From positions 152,606 to 216,605 of the forward strand of contig NZ_FQVK01000003.1 of NCBI RefSeq assembly GCF_900129345.1: a DNA stretch of 64,000 nucleotides, given 5' to 3'. Positions 17,401 through 26,594 of the stretch are shown in pieces (within the stretch, counting starts at the first letter, position 1; each line of letters begins with the position of its first letter). The notes under the pieces are model-generated. The model saw nothing but the letters and a program-made list of their open reading frames with translations, was not told where the DNA came from and did no database searches. The stretch is from Ruegeria intermedia. GTDB taxonomy: Bacteria; Pseudomonadota; Alphaproteobacteria; Rhodobacterales; Rhodobacteraceae. A program made the position numbers and the translations under genes.

Positions 17401-17778
17401 ATGATGCTGAACCGCAAGCTTTCCCTGATCCTGCCCGCGCTTCTGGCTGTGGCGGCCTGCGCTGATGTCGGCGCGAACTATCAGCCTATCGTCGATGGCC
17501 CGGTCAGCCCCAACTACAATGCCGACCTGGCCCAGTGTCAGGCCCTTGCGCGCCAGCAGGGCACCGTCGATGCCAATACCGCGCGCAGTGCCGCCATCGG
17601 TGCGGCCGGGGTGGCCGGCACCAAGGCCATCATCGACGACAGCGCCAGCGATCTGGGCCGCGCGGCCGTGGCCGGCGCATTGGTGGGCGCGGGCGCCAGT
17701 GCCATCTCGAACACGCAGAAGCAGGAAGTCATCGTGCGCAACTGCATGCGCGGGCGCGGCTACAACGTCGTAGGCTGA
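17401..17778 (+). CDS. small glycine-zipper-like lipoprotein
   Basis: 125 residues with a lipoprotein signal: basic start, hydrophobic core, and lipobox ending at Cys20 (LAVAAC). The mature part has two conserved Cys, in AQCQALARQ and RNCMRGRGY, flanking an Ala/Gly-rich segment (AIGAAGVAGTKAI, VAGALVGAGASAIS) resembling glycine-zipper lipoproteins. Probably outer-membrane or periplasmic; its function is unknown. The last 19 bp overlap the 3' end of the convergent flavoprotein gene. It lies between murD and ftsW and is not part of the canonical cluster. Confidence 0.75.
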   Translation: MMLNRKLSLILPALLAVAACADVGANYQPIVDGPVSPNYNADLAQCQALARQQGTVDANTARSAAIGAAGVAGTKAIIDDSASDLGRAAVAGALVGAGASAISNTQKQEVIVRNCMRGRGYNVVG

Positions 17779-18956
17779 ACGCGACCGGCGATTGCTTTTC
17801 CGGCGGCGTGGCCCGAGGACCACGCCCACTGGAAATTGTATCCGCCCAGCCATCCGGTGACATCCACCGCTTCACCAATCGCAAAGAGGCCGGGGACATC
17901 CCTGGCCTCCATCGTTTTGGAGGACAGGCCGTCCGTGTCGATGCCGCCCAAGGTGACCTCGGCGGTGCGGTACCCCTCGGTGCCTGCGGGGGTCAGCACC
18001 CAGTTGGACAGCGCATCGGTCAGCGCCTGCAGCGCCGCATCCGATTGATCGGCCAGGTTGCCGTGCATCGGGATCCGGGCGCTCAGATACTCGACCAGGC
18101 GGGTGGGCAGGTGGCGCGCGAGTTCCGTGGTCAGGGCCTTGCGGCCGGCGCTTTGCCGCCGTTCGCGCAGCAGGTCGAACAGGGGCAGGTCGGGGATCAG
18201 GTTGACCCGGATCGCCTCGCCCTCGCGCCAGTATGAGGACAGTTGCAGAACCGCCGGCCCGCTCAGGCCGCGATGGGTGAACAGCAGCGCCTCGTCGAAA
18301 CTTGCGCGCGCATTCGACAGTCGCGCGGGGACGGACACACCGGACAGGTCCTTGAACCGCCCATCCGGGAAGGTGAAGGGCACCAGGGCCGCGCGGGTTT
18401 CAGTCACGCGCAGGCCGAACTGCGCGGCGATGTCATAGGCCAGCCCGGTTGCGCCCATTTTGGGGATGGATTTGCCGCCGGTGGCCAGCACCAGGTTGGC
18501 GCAGCTCAGGTCATGCCGAGCGCCCTCGCGCTCGACCGACAGGGAAAACCCGGTTTCGGTCTTGCGCAGATCGCGCAGCGACGTGTGCAACCACAGCTCG
18601 GCGCCTGCGCGGTCTATCTCGGCCAGCAGCATGGCGATGATCTGCTTCGATGAACCGTCGCAGAACAGCTGCCCCAGCGTCTTTTCGTGCCAGGCGATGC
18701 CGTGACGACCCACAAGGTCGATGAAATCCCATTGCGTGTATCGCGCCAGCGCCGACTTGCAGAAATGCGGGTTCTGCGACAGAAAGTTCTGTGGTCCGGC
18801 ATGGAGGTTGGTGAAGTTGCACCGCCCCCCGCCCGAGATGCGGATCTTTTCCCCCGGCGCCTTCGCGTGATCGATCACCAGCACACGCCCGCCGCAATGG
18901 GCGGCGCACATCATGCCGGCGGCTCCGGCGCCCAGTATGATCGTGTCAAATCGCAT
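17760..18956 (-). CDS. HI0933/BaiN-family NAD(P)/FAD-dependent oxidoreductase
   Basis: 398 residues. A flavoprotein with an N-terminal Rossmann FAD motif (TIILGAGAAGMMCA), the family signature ISGGGRCNFTN, and LATGGKSIPKMGATG. The C-terminal YRTAEVTLGGIDTDGLSSKT and GEAVDVTGWLGGYNFQWAWSSG complete the HI0933 fold. Substrate unknown. The upstream open frame (to 19898) lies over ftsW antisense and is not coding; the ATG at 18954-18956 gives the canonical N-terminus. It is the only minus-strand gene inside the dcw region. Confidence 0.88.
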   Translation of the reverse strand: MRFDTIILGAGAAGMMCAAHCGGRVLVIDHAKAPGEKIRISGGGRCNFTNLHAGPQNFLSQNPHFCKSALARYTQWDFIDLVGRHGIAWHEKTLGQLFCDGSSKQIIAMLLAEIDRAGAELWLHTSLRDLRKTETGFSLSVEREGARHDLSCANLVLATGGKSIPKMGATGLAYDIAAQFGLRVTETRAALVPFTFPDGRFKDLSGVSVPARLSNARASFDEALLFTHRGLSGPAVLQLSSYWREGEAIRVNLIPDLPLFDLLRERRQSAGRKALTTELARHLPTRLVEYLSARIPMHGNLADQSDAALQALTDALSNWVLTPAGTEGYRTAEVTLGGIDTDGLSSKTMEARDVPGLFAIGEAVDVTGWLGGYNFQWAWSSGHAAGKAIAGRVQPTTL

Positions 18957-19085
18957 GCCCCGCCCTTGGCGCGGATTGACGCCAATGACAAGAGGAAGAG
19001 GCTGGCCTGAGGGGTGTTTTCCCTGTAGACTCTCAAACAGATCCCGAAAACGGGACGGTAACGAGGCAGAGAGTGGCGGTATCTC

Positions 19086-20249
19086 ATGACTGAGATGGTG
19101 TATGGCGCGGTCCAGGACCAGCGCGGTGAACCGATCCTTCCGAAATGGTGGCGGACGATTGACCGCTGGACGATGTCCTGCGTGCTGATCCTGTTTGCGA
19201 TCGGGCTTCTGCTGGGGCTGGCCTCGTCGCCGCCGCTGGCGCAGCGCAACGGGTTCGATCCGTTCCACTATGTCGAGCGGCAGGCGCTGTTCGGATCGCT
19301 GGCGCTGACAGCGATGCTGCTGACCTCGATGATGTCGCCCACGCTGGTGCGGCGGCTGGCGGTTCTGGGCTTTCTGGCGGCCTTCGTGGCGCTGGCCTTC
19401 CTGCCGATCTTCGGGACCGATTTCGGCAAGGGGGCGGTGCGCTGGTATTCGCTGGGCTTCGCCTCGGTCCAGCCGTCCGAATTTCTGAAGCCCGGCTTCA
19501 TCGTCGCCGCCGCTTGGCTGCTGGCGGCGGCGCAAGAGATCAACGGCCCGCCGGGGCGTCTGTGGTCCTTCGCGCTGTGCCTGTCGATCGTTGGCATGCT
19601 GGTGATGCAGCCCGATTTCGGTCAGGCTTGCCTGATCCTGTTCGGCTGGGGCGTGATGTATTTCGTGGCCGGCGCACCGATGCTGCTGTTGCTCAGCATG
19701 GCGGGGGCGGTTGTTCTTGGGGGAATGGTGGCCTATTCCAACTCGGACCATTTCGCCCGGCGCATCGACGGGTTTTTGAATCAGGAGGTCGATCCGACCA
19801 CCCAGTTGGGCTATGCCACCAACGCCATTCGCGAGGGCGGCCTGTTCGGCGTGGGCGTCGGAGAGGGGCAGGTGAAATGGTCGCTGCCCGATGCGCATAC
19901 CGATTTCATCATCGCCGTCGCGGCCGAGGAATACGGCCTGATCCTGGTGCTGATCATCATCGCGCTTTATGCGCTGATCGTCGTGCGCTCGCTGCTGCGG
20001 CTGATGCGCGAACGTGACATGTTCATCCGTCTGGCGGGCACCGGTCTGGCCTGCATGTTCGGCGTGCAGGCGATGATCAACATGGGCGTCGCCGTGCGCC
20101 TGCTGCCGGCCAAGGGCATGACGCTGCCCTTCGTCAGCTACGGCGGCTCGTCACTGATCGCGGGCGGCATCGCCGTGGGCATGCTGCTGGCCTTCACCCG
20201 AACCCGCCCGCAGGGCGAGCTGGGCGACATTCTTCGCGGACGAGGCTGA
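19086..20249 (+). CDS. ftsW: septal peptidoglycan polymerase FtsW (SEDS family)
   Basis: 387 residues, about ten transmembrane helices. SEDS-family lipid II polymerase working with FtsI at the septum. Family motifs: [21 protein letters not shown], the conserved [24 protein letters not shown], and [19 protein letters not shown]. Position between murD and murG is canonical although two extra genes intervene. The start is the ATG at 19086; the last base of the stop is shared with the murG start. Confidence 0.95.
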   Translation: MTEMVYGAVQDQRGEPILPKWWRTIDRWTMSCVLILFAIGLLLGLASSPPLAQRNGFDPFHYVERQALFGSLALTAMLLTSMMSPTLVRRLAVLGFLAAFVALAFLPIFGTDFGKGAVRWYSLGFASVQPSEFLKPGFIVAAAWLLAAAQEINGPPGRLWSFALCLSIVGMLVMQPDFGQACLILFGWGVMYFVAGAPMLLLLSMAGAVVLGGMVAYSNSDHFARRIDGFLNQEVDPTTQLGYATNAIREGGLFGVGVGEGQVKWSLPDAHTDFIIAVAAEEYGLILVLIIIALYALIVVRSLLRLMRERDMFIRLAGTGLACMFGVQAMINMGVAVRLLPAKGMTLPFVSYGGSSLIAGGIAVGMLLAFTRTRPQGELGDILRGRG

Positions 20250-21346
20250 TGACGAACCCCTATTTGCTGATCGCGGCTGGCGGAACCGGGGGCCACATGT
20301 TCCCCGCTCAGGCGCTGGCCGAGGCGATGCTGAAAAAGGGCTGGCGCGTGCGCCTGTCCACCGACGCGCGCGGCGCGCGCTATACAGGCGGTTTTCCGCA
20401 TTCCACCGAGATCGTCGAGGTCTCCTCGGCCACATTCGCGCGCGGCGGGCTGACGGCCAAGGCGCTGGCCGGTCCGCGGATCGCGGCCGGAGTTGTGGGG
20501 ATGACGGCCCAGTTTCTGCGCGACAGGCCGGACGTGGTGGTGGGGTTCGGCGGTTATCCTTCGATCCCGGCGCTGAGCGCGGCGGTGATGCTGCGTCTGC
20601 CCCGCATGATCCACGAACAAAACGGCGTTCTGGGGCGCGTGAACCAGCTGTTCGCCACCCGTGTGGCGCATGTGGCCTGCGGCGTCTGGCCCACCGACCT
20701 GCCCGAGGGCGCCCACGGCATCCACACCGGCAACCCGGTGCGTGCCGCGGTACTGGAACGCGCCGCCGCGCCCTATATTCCGCCCGGAGACTATCCGATG
20801 TCGGTGCTGGTGATGGGCGGCAGCCAGGGCGCCCGCATCCTCAGCGACGTGGTGCCCGGCGCCATCGCTGCACTGCCCGAGAACCTGCGCCAGTACATCC
20901 GTGTCTCGCACCAGGCGCGCGAGGAGGACGCCGAGCGGGTCACCGCCTTCTACGCCGAGCACGGGATTCTGGCCGAGGTCCAGCCGTTTTTCCACGATGT
21001 CCCCCGCCGCATGTCCGAGGCGCAACTGGTGATCAGCCGCTCGGGCGCGTCCAGCGTGGCTGACATCTCGGTGATCGGGCGGCCCTCGATCCTGATCCCC
21101 TTCGCCGCCGCAGCGGGCGACCACCAGACCGCCAATGCGCGCGGGCTGGTGCAGGCGGGCGCGGCGATCATGATCCCCGAAAAGGCTCTTGACGTTCCCG
21201 CCCTGACCGAGCAAATCGCACTGGTTCTGACCAACCCCGAAGCCGCACAGAAAATGGCCCATGCCGCCCTGACGGTCGGGGCGCCCGACGCGACCGAGCG
21301 TCTGGTGGCCCTTGTCGAACAGCTGGCGCAGAAGGAGACCCCATGA
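20249..21346 (+). CDS. murG: UDP-GlcNAc:lipid I GlcNAc transferase MurG
   Basis: 365 residues, GT28 glycosyltransferase that converts lipid I to lipid II on the inner face of the cytoplasmic membrane. The N-terminal [41 protein letters not shown] near residue 190 and the C-terminal [21 protein letters not shown] are all standard. Overlaps ftsW by one base and murC by 4 bp. Confidence 0.96.
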   Translation: MTNPYLLIAAGGTGGHMFPAQALAEAMLKKGWRVRLSTDARGARYTGGFPHSTEIVEVSSATFARGGLTAKALAGPRIAAGVVGMTAQFLRDRPDVVVGFGGYPSIPALSAAVMLRLPRMIHEQNGVLGRVNQLFATRVAHVACGVWPTDLPEGAHGIHTGNPVRAAVLERAAAPYIPPGDYPMSVLVMGGSQGARILSDVVPGAIAALPENLRQYIRVSHQAREEDAERVTAFYAEHGILAEVQPFFHDVPRRMSEAQLVISRSGASSVADISVIGRPSILIPFAAAAGDHQTANARGLVQAGAAIMIPEKALDVPALTEQIALVLTNPEAAQKMAHAALTVGAPDATERLVALVEQLAQKETP

Positions 21347-22752
21347 ATCCAGCAACCAAACTGCCGCAGGATGTCGGACCGATCCATTTCGTGGGCATCG
21401 GCGGCATCGGGATGTCGGGCATCGCCGAGGTGCTGCTGAACCTTGGGTACCAGGTGCAGGGATCCGATCTGAAAGCCTCGAAGATCACCGACCGTCTGGC
21501 GTCGCTGGGAGCCGAGATTTTCGTGGGTCAGCGGGCTGAAAACCTCGACAATGCGGCCGTCGTGGTCGTTTCGACCGCGATCAAGCCGGGCAACCCGGAA
21601 CTGGACGGCGCGCGTGCGCTGGGCCTGCCGGTGGTGCGCCGTGCCGACATGCTGGCCGAGCTGATGCGACTGAAATCCAATATCGCCATCGCCGGTACCC
21701 ACGGCAAGACCACCACCACCACGATGATGGCCGAGTTGATGGTGGCGGGCGATTTCGACCCGACCGTCATCAACGGCGGCGTGATCCATGCCTACGGCTC
21801 GAACGCGCGGATGGGGCAGGGCGAATGGATGGTGGTCGAGGCCGACGAGTCCGACGGCTCGTTCAACCGGCTGCCGGCGACCATTGCCATCGTCACCAAT
21901 ATCGACCCCGAGCACATGGAGCATTGGGGTGATTTCGACCGGCTGCGCGCGGGCTTTCATGATTTCGTCTCGAACATCCCGTTCTACGGTCTGGCGGTGT
22001 GCTGCACCGACCATGCCGAGGTTCAAGCGCTGGTGGGCCGCATCACCGATCGCCGCGTGCGCACCTATGGGTTCAACGCTCAGGCCGACGTGCGTGCAGT
22101 CAACCTGACCTACAAGGGCGGCATCGCGCATTTCGACATCCACCTGCAATACGAGGATACCGTGATAGAGGGTTGCACCCTCCCGATGCCGGGCGATCAC
22201 AACGTCTCGAACGCGCTGTCGGCCGTGGCCGTGGCACGTCATCTGGGCATGAAAACCGCTGAAATCCGCGACGCGCTGGCCAATTTCGGCGGCGTCAACC
22301 GCCGCTTTACCAAGGTGGGAGAGGTGAATGGCGTCACCATCATCGACGACTACGGCCACCACCCGGTGGAAATCGCGGCGGTGCTCAAGGCCGCGCGTCA
22401 GGCGACCGAAGGCCGCGTGATCGCCGTGCACCAGCCGCACCGCTATTCGCGCCTGTCCAACCTGTTCGACGATTTCTGCGCCTGTTTCAACGACGCCGAT
22501 GTCGTGGCCATTGCCGAGGTGTTCTCCGCCGGAGAGGACCCGATCGAAGGCGCCAACCGCGATGATCTGGTGCAGGGCCTGATCCGCCACGGCCACCGCC
22601 ACGCGCGGGCGCTGCTGGACGAAGGTGACCTGGAGCGTCTGGTCCGCGAACAGGCCCGGCCCGGCGACATGGTCGTCTGCCTGGGTGCCGGAACCATCAG
22701 TGCCTGGGCCAACGCGCTGCCGGACCGGTTGAAGGTCAAACAAGCCGTTTGA
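21343..22752 (+). CDS. murC: UDP-MurNAc:L-alanine ligase MurC
   Basis: 469 residues. First of the four Mur ligases; adds L-Ala to UDP-MurNAc. N-terminal [18 protein letters not shown] (UDP-binding Rossmann), P-loop [12 protein letters not shown] near residue 118, [19 protein letters not shown], and C-terminal [12 protein letters not shown] followed by QPHRYSR. Normal length. Overlaps murG by 4 bp. Confidence 0.97.
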   Translation: MNPATKLPQDVGPIHFVGIGGIGMSGIAEVLLNLGYQVQGSDLKASKITDRLASLGAEIFVGQRAENLDNAAVVVVSTAIKPGNPELDGARALGLPVVRRADMLAELMRLKSNIAIAGTHGKTTTTTMMAELMVAGDFDPTVINGGVIHAYGSNARMGQGEWMVVEADESDGSFNRLPATIAIVTNIDPEHMEHWGDFDRLRAGFHDFVSNIPFYGLAVCCTDHAEVQALVGRITDRRVRTYGFNAQADVRAVNLTYKGGIAHFDIHLQYEDTVIEGCTLPMPGDHNVSNALSAVAVARHLGMKTAEIRDALANFGGVNRRFTKVGEVNGVTIIDDYGHHPVEIAAVLKAARQATEGRVIAVHQPHRYSRLSNLFDDFCACFNDADVVAIAEVFSAGEDPIEGANRDDLVQGLIRHGHRHARALLDEGDLERLVREQARPGDMVVCLGAGTISAWANALPDRLKVKQAV

Positions 22753-22827
22753 CGTTCGCGGGCATTTGGGTGCACAACTTGCGGATGTGTCGCTGCCCTT
22801 GCATGTGACTCATTTGCGGAGAGAACC

Positions 22828-23076
22828 ATGGAGTATTCCGTCATCTTTGCCGCCCTTTGGGTTATCTGCGCCACTGTGGTGGCACTGCTGCCGATGCGCC
22901 TGCAATTTCCGCCGGGCATCGTGCTGCTGATCTGCGCGCCGGTTCTGATCGCCTGGCTGGGCGTGGCGCATGGCTGGCTGATCGGAGTGCTGGCTTTTGC
23001 CGGGTTCGTATCGATGTTCCGCAACCCCATCCGGTACTACTGGCGCAAATGGTCCGGCCGCGAGGTGGGACAATGA
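22828..23076 (+). CDS. DUF2484 membrane protein, copy 1
   Basis: 82 residues with two or three hydrophobic segments (SVIFAALWVICATVVALLP; GIVLLICAPVLIAWLGV; LIGVLAFAGFVSMF) and a basic C-terminus (RYYWRKWSGR). It matches the DUF2484 family, which I know from Rhodobacterales division clusters. Function unknown. The start is the ATG at 22828; the stop overlaps the next gene's start by 4 bp. Confidence 0.75.
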   Translation: MEYSVIFAALWVICATVVALLPMRLQFPPGIVLLICAPVLIAWLGVAHGWLIGVLAFAGFVSMFRNPIRYYWRKWSGREVGQ

Positions 23077-23339
23077 GCTGGTCGCTTGCGCTTGCCGCCC
23101 TGTGGGGCATCGCCGCCAACGTGCTGGCCATGATCCCCAGCAAGGACAACCACTGGACCCGCGCCTATGCGCTGATCGCCGTGGGTATTCCGATCCTGGG
23201 CTATGTCACCTATGAAAACGGCCCGTGGGTCGGCCTGTTCGTACTGGCCGCCGGCATGTCGGTGCTGCGCTGGCCGGTGATCTATCTGACCCGTTGGACA
23301 AAGGCGAAAATGCAAGGCATGAAGGCGGCGGACAAATAA
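23073..23339 (+). CDS. DUF2484 membrane protein, copy 2
   Basis: 88 residues, homologous to its upstream neighbour: both start with an aromatic-rich helix containing AALW, both have M-I/L-P at the end of helix 1, and both end with FxxxMSxxRxPxxY-like text (VLAAGMSVLRWPVIYLTRW here, FAGFVSMFRNPIRYYW there). This points to an old tandem duplication. Inner-membrane, function unknown. Coupled to copy 1 through an ATGA overlap. Confidence 0.75.
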   Translation: MSWSLALAALWGIAANVLAMIPSKDNHWTRAYALIAVGIPILGYVTYENGPWVGLFVLAAGMSVLRWPVIYLTRWTKAKMQGMKAADK

Positions 23340-23363
23340 CCCGACACCCTTCGGAGGCCAACG

Positions 23364-23657
23364 ATGACGGACATCGCCACATTTGCTTACCTGCCGCTCG
23401 CGGCGCTTGTGCTCGGGACGCTGGCCGGATTTGTCGCCGCGCGATGGCTTGGCCTGCGCGCGCTGTTGTGGCTGATTGGTTTGACTTCGCTTGTTGCGCT
23501 TGTCCTGATCGCGATGTTGGCAGGCGTCGGCACGGGCGAGGAGGAGCAGGCCTTTGGCCCCTTCGTCTGGTTGACCGGAGGTGTTCTGCCGATTCTGTTC
23601 GCTGAAATCATGGGCGGAGTCGTCGGGCGCAGCCTGACGGTGCGTTCCGGGCAATGA
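23364..23657 (+). CDS. small membrane protein of unknown function
   Basis: 97 residues, three predicted transmembrane segments: [40 protein letters not shown] and [21 protein letters not shown] do not recognise the family. A CGGAGG ribosome-binding site precedes the ATG, and the stop overlaps the murB start by 4 bp, so it is translated as part of the dcw operon. Confidence 0.65.
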   Translation: MTDIATFAYLPLAALVLGTLAGFVAARWLGLRALLWLIGLTSLVALVLIAMLAGVGTGEEEQAFGPFVWLTGGVLPILFAEIMGGVVGRSLTVRSGQ

Positions 23658-24580
23658 CCACGATCCCAACGCCTCGTGGCCGTCTGACTGCGGCCCGTGC
23701 TCTGAACGACCTCACTTGGCTGCGCGTCGGCGGCCCGGCTGATTATCTGTTTCAGCCGGCTGACCTTGAGGATTTGCAGGCTTTCCTGCGCGACCTTCCG
23801 GCCGAAATGCCGGTGTTCCCGATGGGCGTCGGCTCGAACCTGATCGTGCGCGATGGGGGGCTGCGGGCCGTGGTGATCCGGCTAGGGCGCGGCTTCAACG
23901 GCATATCGGTCGAGGGCACCACCGTCACCGCAGGGGCAGCCGCGCTGGATGCGCATGTAGCGCGCAAGGCGGCGGATGCGGGGGTGGACCTGACCTTTCT
24001 GCGCACCATCCCCGGTTCCATCGGTGGGGCCGTGCGGATGAACGCCGGGTGCTATGGCAGCTACACGGCGGATGTTCTGAAATCGGCTACCATCGTCACC
24101 CGGCAGGGCGAGGTGGTCGAACTGACACCCGCCGAGCTGAACTTCCGCTATCGTCAGTCCGACCTGCCCGAGGGTGCGGTGCTGGTGTCGGCCACGTTCC
24201 AGGGCCCGGCGGGTGACCCGGCCGACCTGCATGCCCGGATGGAGGCGCAGCTGAAAAAGCGCGACGAGACCCAGCCCACCAAGGACCGCAGCGCCGGGTC
24301 GACCTTTCGCAATCCGGCCGGGTTTTCCTCGACCGGGCGGGCCGATGATGTGCACGACCTGAAGGCCTGGAAGGTGATCGACGACGCCGGAATGCGCGGC
24401 GCCCGGCGCGGGGGCGCACAGATGAGCCCCAAGCACTCGAATTTCCTGATCAACACCGGAAACGCCACCGCCGCCGACCTCGAAGGGCTGGGCGAAGAGG
24501 TGCGAAAAAAGGTTTACGAAACAAGCGGGATCACGCTAGAGTGGGAAATCATGCGGGTCGGTGATCCGCTGACAGATTAA
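23654..24580 (+). CDS. murB: UDP-N-acetylenolpyruvoylglucosamine reductase MurB
   Basis: 308 residues. FAD enzyme that reduces the enolpyruvyl group with NADPH, making UDP-MurNAc. FAD-binding text [18 protein letters not shown], then [18 protein letters not shown] and AGSTFRNP (the Ser is the proton donor), ending [10 protein letters not shown] with the catalytic Glu region EEVRKKVYE. The start (ATG at 23654) overlaps the preceding membrane-protein gene by 4 bp. Confidence 0.96.
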   Translation: MTTIPTPRGRLTAARALNDLTWLRVGGPADYLFQPADLEDLQAFLRDLPAEMPVFPMGVGSNLIVRDGGLRAVVIRLGRGFNGISVEGTTVTAGAAALDAHVARKAADAGVDLTFLRTIPGSIGGAVRMNAGCYGSYTADVLKSATIVTRQGEVVELTPAELNFRYRQSDLPEGAVLVSATFQGPAGDPADLHARMEAQLKKRDETQPTKDRSAGSTFRNPAGFSSTGRADDVHDLKAWKVIDDAGMRGARRGGAQMSPKHSNFLINTGNATAADLEGLGEEVRKKVYETSGITLEWEIMRVGDPLTD

Positions 24581-24684
24581 AGCCCCGACCGTCAGACCAA
24601 AACAGGCAAAATCAGGCGACGGATCAAAGGCATAACGAAATACGGACCACCAGATAAGGTCCGGGGACATTGAGGCGCACGAAC

Positions 24685-25605
24685 GTGGGTAGGTCGAGCA
24701 GGACAAACCCCAAAGTGGCGGTATTGATGGGTGGCCCCTCGGCGGAGCGCGAGGTGTCTCTCAGCAGCGGGCGCGAATGCGCAGCCGCCCTTGTGGGAGA
24801 AGGGATCGAGGTCGTCGAGCTGGACGCCGGTCCCGACCTTTGTGCGCGTTTGCAGGACATCAAGCCCGACGTGGTATTCAACGCCCTGCATGGCCGCTGG
24901 GGCGAGGACGGTTGCGTGCAGGGTCTGCTGGAGTGGCTGCGGATGCCCTACACGCATTCCGGCGTGTTGGCCTCGGCGCTGGCCATGGACAAGCAACGCA
25001 GCAAAGAGGTTTTCCGCGCGGCCGGCCTGCCGGTGGCCGACAGCGTGATCGTTCCGAAATCGGACGTGATGGCGGGGCACGTCATGCCCGCGCCATATGT
25101 GGTCAAGCCCAACAACGAAGGATCGAGCGTCGGGATCTATCTGGTGTTCGAAGGGTCGAATGGCCCGCCGCAGCTGTCGGATGACATGCCCGAGCAGGTC
25201 ATGGTCGAGCAATACGTGGCCGGGCGCGAGCTGACGGTGACCGTGATGGGCGACCGCGCTTTGACCGTGACCGAGATCCTGACCGACGGCTGGTATGACT
25301 ATGACGCCAAATACAAGCCCGGCGGATCGCACCACGTGCTGCCCGCCGACATCCCGCCGCGGATCTTCGATCTGTGCATGGATTATGCCCTGCGCGCCCA
25401 CCAGGTTTTGGGCTGCCGGGGCGTCAGCCGCACCGACTACCGCTGGGACGAGACCCGGGGCGAAGAGGGCCTGTTTCTACTGGAGACCAACACCCAGCCG
25501 GGTATGACCCCCACCTCGCTGGTGCCTGAACAAGCCGCGCATCTTGGCATGACCTTCGGTCAGCTCTGCGCCTGGATGGTCGAGGACGCCTCATGCGATC
25601 GTTGA
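24685..25605 (+). CDS. ddl: D-alanine--D-alanine ligase
   Basis: 306 residues from the GTG at 24685. ATP-grasp ligase making D-Ala-D-Ala for MurF. Motifs: VAVLMGGPSAEREVSLSSG, HGRWGEDGCVQGLLE, ATP-grasp VKPNNEGSSVGIY and the C-terminal ETNTQPGMTPTSLVP with metal-binding Glu and Asn. An in-frame TTG at 24670 is the other possible start; GAGG 9 nt before the GTG and a length equal to E. coli DdlB favour 24685. It overlaps ftsQ by 13 bp. Confidence 0.93.
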   Translation: MGRSSRTNPKVAVLMGGPSAEREVSLSSGRECAAALVGEGIEVVELDAGPDLCARLQDIKPDVVFNALHGRWGEDGCVQGLLEWLRMPYTHSGVLASALAMDKQRSKEVFRAAGLPVADSVIVPKSDVMAGHVMPAPYVVKPNNEGSSVGIYLVFEGSNGPPQLSDDMPEQVMVEQYVAGRELTVTVMGDRALTVTEILTDGWYDYDAKYKPGGSHHVLPADIPPRIFDLCMDYALRAHQVLGCRGVSRTDYRWDETRGEEGLFLLETNTQPGMTPTSLVPEQAAHLGMTFGQLCAWMVEDASCDR

Positions 25606-26594
25606 CCGCCAGTCGTGCGCCGGATGTGTATCGGGCCAAACCGCTTGCGGGGCCGGATGCCGCGTTTCAGGCTGGCGGCAATACCAAGGCCGACCCCAAG
25701 CTGCGCCTGCGCGGCGGTCGCCTGTTCCGCCGTCGCGCCGGGCGCGCCGATCCCGCCCCTTCGCGCCTCAGCTACCGCCTGCAGCGCTGGATGCTGACCC
25801 CCGGTATCCGGCGCGGCCTCAAGATCGGCCTGCCGCTGGCTGCGCTGGCCACCGCCATCGGGCTGTTCTTTGCCGACGAAACTCGGCGCGACGCGCTGGC
25901 TGCGCAAGTTGATGGTGCGATCACAGCTTTCCAGGAACGCCCCGAATTCATGGTCAAGCTGATGGCGATCGACGGGGCCGGGACCGACCTGTCCGATGAC
26001 ATCCGCGAGGTGGTGCCGCTCGATTTCCCGATCAGCTCGTGGGATCTGGATGTCGAGCAGATCCGAGACACGATCACCGGGCTGGACCCGGTGAAATCGG
26101 CCAGCGTGCGGATCCGGCCGGGCGGTATCCTGCAGGTGGACGTGGTCGAGCGTCAGCCGGTGGTCGTCTGGCGCACGCGCGAAGGCCTCGACCTGCTGGA
26201 CGAAACCGGTGCGCATGTGGCGTCGATCGCCCGACGGACGGAGCGGCCCGATCTGCCGCTGATCGCGGGAGCGGGCGCCGACGAGCATGTGGCCGAGGCG
26301 CTGGAGCTGCTGCGCACCGCGCGCAGCCTGGAGGACCGTGTGCGCGGCCTGCTGCGGGTGGGCGAGCGGCGCTGGGATCTGGTGCTGGACCGCAACCAGC
26401 GCATCATGCTGCCGACCGAACGCCCGGTGCGTGCGCTGGAGCGGGTTCTGGCAGTGAACGAGGTTCAGGATCTTCTGGAGCGGGACGTGGCCGTGGTCGA
26501 CATGCGGCTGGGGTCGCGCCCGACGATCCGAATGACCGAAGCCGCCAGCGCAGACTGGTGGAATACAAAAGTGACAACGGGTAACGGGCAGTGA
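25593..26594 (+). CDS. ftsQ: cell division protein FtsQ
   Basis: 333 residues. A basic, Arg-rich cytoplasmic tail of about 75 residues is followed by one transmembrane helix (GLPLAALATAIGLFFAD), then the periplasmic POTRA and beta domains (WDLDVEQIRDTITGLDPVKSASVRIRPGG; LDLLDETGAHVA). FtsQ scaffolds FtsL/FtsB in the divisome. The long basic tail is typical of alphaproteobacterial FtsQ. It overlaps ddl by 13 bp and ftsA by 4 bp. Confidence 0.9.
   Translation: MRSLTASRAPDVYRAKPLAGPDAAFQAGGNTKADPKLRLRGGRLFRRRAGRADPAPSRLSYRLQRWMLTPGIRRGLKIGLPLAALATAIGLFFADETRRDALAAQVDGAITAFQERPEFMVKLMAIDGAGTDLSDDIREVVPLDFPISSWDLDVEQIRDTITGLDPVKSASVRIRPGGILQVDVVERQPVVVWRTREGLDLLDETGAHVASIARRTERPDLPLIAGAGADEHVAEALELLRTARSLEDRVRGLLRVGERRWDLVLDRNQRIMLPTERPVRALERVLAVNEVQDLLERDVAVVDMRLGSRPTIRMTEAASADWWNTKVTTGNGQ

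Noticed and set aside
18957..19898. N-terminal extension of the HI0933 flavoprotein
   Set aside because: The extension is antisense to ftsW and lacks any domain; the ATG at 18956 yields the exact canonical N-terminus.
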